From an uncultured bacterium (lineage in GTDB: Bacteria > Cyanobacteriota > Vampirovibrionia > Gastranaerophilales > Gastranaerophilaceae): a stretch of 5,895 nt of DNA. Shown piece after piece: positions 5,275 to 5,895 of this stretch (its first letter is position 1; the number at the start of each line of letters is the position of its first letter). The stretch is taken from assembly GCA_949288685.1 (NCBI GenBank), contig CASELB010000158.1, forward strand, positions 1 to 5,895, given 5' to 3'. Under the pieces are notes generated by a model. That model searched no databases, was not told the origin of the DNA, and saw only the letters and a program-made list of their open reading frames with translations. The position numbers and the translations under genes were made by a program.

Positions 5275-5895
5275 TTATCCTTGAAGTGTTTTTGCTTTTT
5301 CAACAGCTTCTTCAATGGTACCTACCATATAGAAGGCTTGTTCCGGTAAGTTATCATGCTTACCTTCGATTATTTCTTTGAAACCTTTGATTGTATCTTC
5401 AAGTTTGACATACTTGCCGTTGATACCTGAGAATTGTTCGGCAACAAAGAATGGTTGCGACAAGAAACGTTGGATTTTTCTTGCTCTGTTTACAGTGCCT
5501 TTATCTTCTTCAGATAATTCATCCATACCTAAGATTGCAATAATATCTTGAAGTTCTTTATATTTTTGCAGAATTTCAAGCACTTTTCTTGTTGTTTCGT
5601 AGTGTTCTTCACCAATAATATCCGGAGTTAGAGCTCTAGAACTTGATGCCAGCGGATCAACTGCCGGATAAATACCCAAAGATGCTATTTGACGTGATAA
5701 TACAGTTGAAGCATCAAGGTGAGAGAATGTTGTTGCCGGAGCAGGGTCGGTCAGGTCGTCAGCCGGTACATAAATAGCCTGAACAGAAGTAATAGAACCG
5801 TCTTTTGTAGATGTAATTCTTTCTTGAAGTTCGCCCATTTCATTGGCCAGTGTAGGTTGATAACCTACTGCAGAAGGCATTCTGCCTAAAAGCGC
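5275..5895 (-). CDS. atpD: ATP synthase F1 beta subunit, C-terminal part (5' end outside window)
   Basis: The beta subunit carries the catalytic nucleotide sites of F-type ATP synthase. Reading continues without a stop to the window edge; the first in-window codons give ALLGR before MPSAVGYQPTL. The internal ATG at 5880 is therefore not the start, and this is a 206-residue fragment of a protein of about 460-480. Visible family stretches are QERITSTKDGSITSVQAIYVP, DDLTDPAPATTF, the hallmark DELSEED (at 5503-5523), which contacts gamma and epsilon, RKIQRFLSQPFFVAEQF, GKYVKLEDTIKGF and LPEQAFYMVG near the end. The Walker A and B motifs lie beyond the window. It is followed by atpC after 2 nt. 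F-type, not V/A-type, is certain. Confidence 0.98.
   Translation of the reverse strand, partial: ALLGRMPSAVGYQPTLANEMGELQERITSTKDGSITSVQAIYVPADDLTDPAPATTFSHLDASTVLSRQIASLGIYPAVDPLASSSRALTPDIIGEEHYETTRKVLEILQKYKELQDIIAILGMDELSEEDKGTVNRARKIQRFLSQPFFVAEQFSGINGKYVKLEDTIKGFKEIIEGKHDNLPEQAFYMVGTIEEAVEKAKTLQG

Noticed and set aside
5275..5880. atpD starting at the internal ATG at 5880
   Set aside because: The frame stays open to the window edge and reads ALLGR before this Met, matching the conserved beta-subunit sequence. The Met is internal.
1..5895. Mobile element, CRISPR or phage signal
   Set aside because: No repeats, inverted-repeat ends, integrase or transposase fragments seen by eye. Gene content is housekeeping with compact operons.

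Overview
This window is an AT-rich bacterial chromosomal segment. It holds eight protein genes: two cut by the window edges, three of unknown function, and three of the glycine cleavage system. There is no tRNA, rRNA, insertion sequence, CRISPR array or long repeat. The organism is probably a low-GC bacterium with a split-type glycine decarboxylase and a standard F-type ATP synthase. The ATP synthase beta and EF-Tu fragments are compatible with the non-photosynthetic relatives of cyanobacteria (Melainabacteria/Gastranaerophilales). That placement is an impression from sequence style, not a demonstrated one.

Layout on the left: the 3' end of tuf (EF-Tu domain 3) ends in a strong rho-independent terminator. 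An AT-rich gap of about 100 nt follows, then a 168-residue, probably cytoplasmic, helical protein of unknown function on the + strand. Tail to tail with it, 3 nt away, is a 193-residue secreted protein on the - strand whose sequence blocks resemble the VirB10/TrbI beta-barrel domain. From the same ~107-nt divergent spacer, gcvT-gcvH-gcvPA runs rightward as a tight operon. It encodes the T-protein, the lipoyl carrier H-protein and the non-PLP half of the glycine dehydrogenase. The operon ends without gcvPB, the PLP-binding half that normally follows.

Layout on the right: a leftward operon faces the gcv operon. It contains the 3' part of atpD (ATP synthase beta), atpC (epsilon), and a 148-residue exported protein with four cysteines in its mature part. 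The exported protein's start codon lies inside the end of atpC (8-nt overlap). Only 18 nt separate this operon from gcvPA, and no terminator hairpin is visible there.

The window is mostly housekeeping. The points most worth a second look are the stand-alone VirB10-like exported protein, the missing gcvPB, the exported protein coupled to atpC, and a perfectly symmetric -10-like element in the divergent spacer. I found no convincing undescribed multi-gene system.
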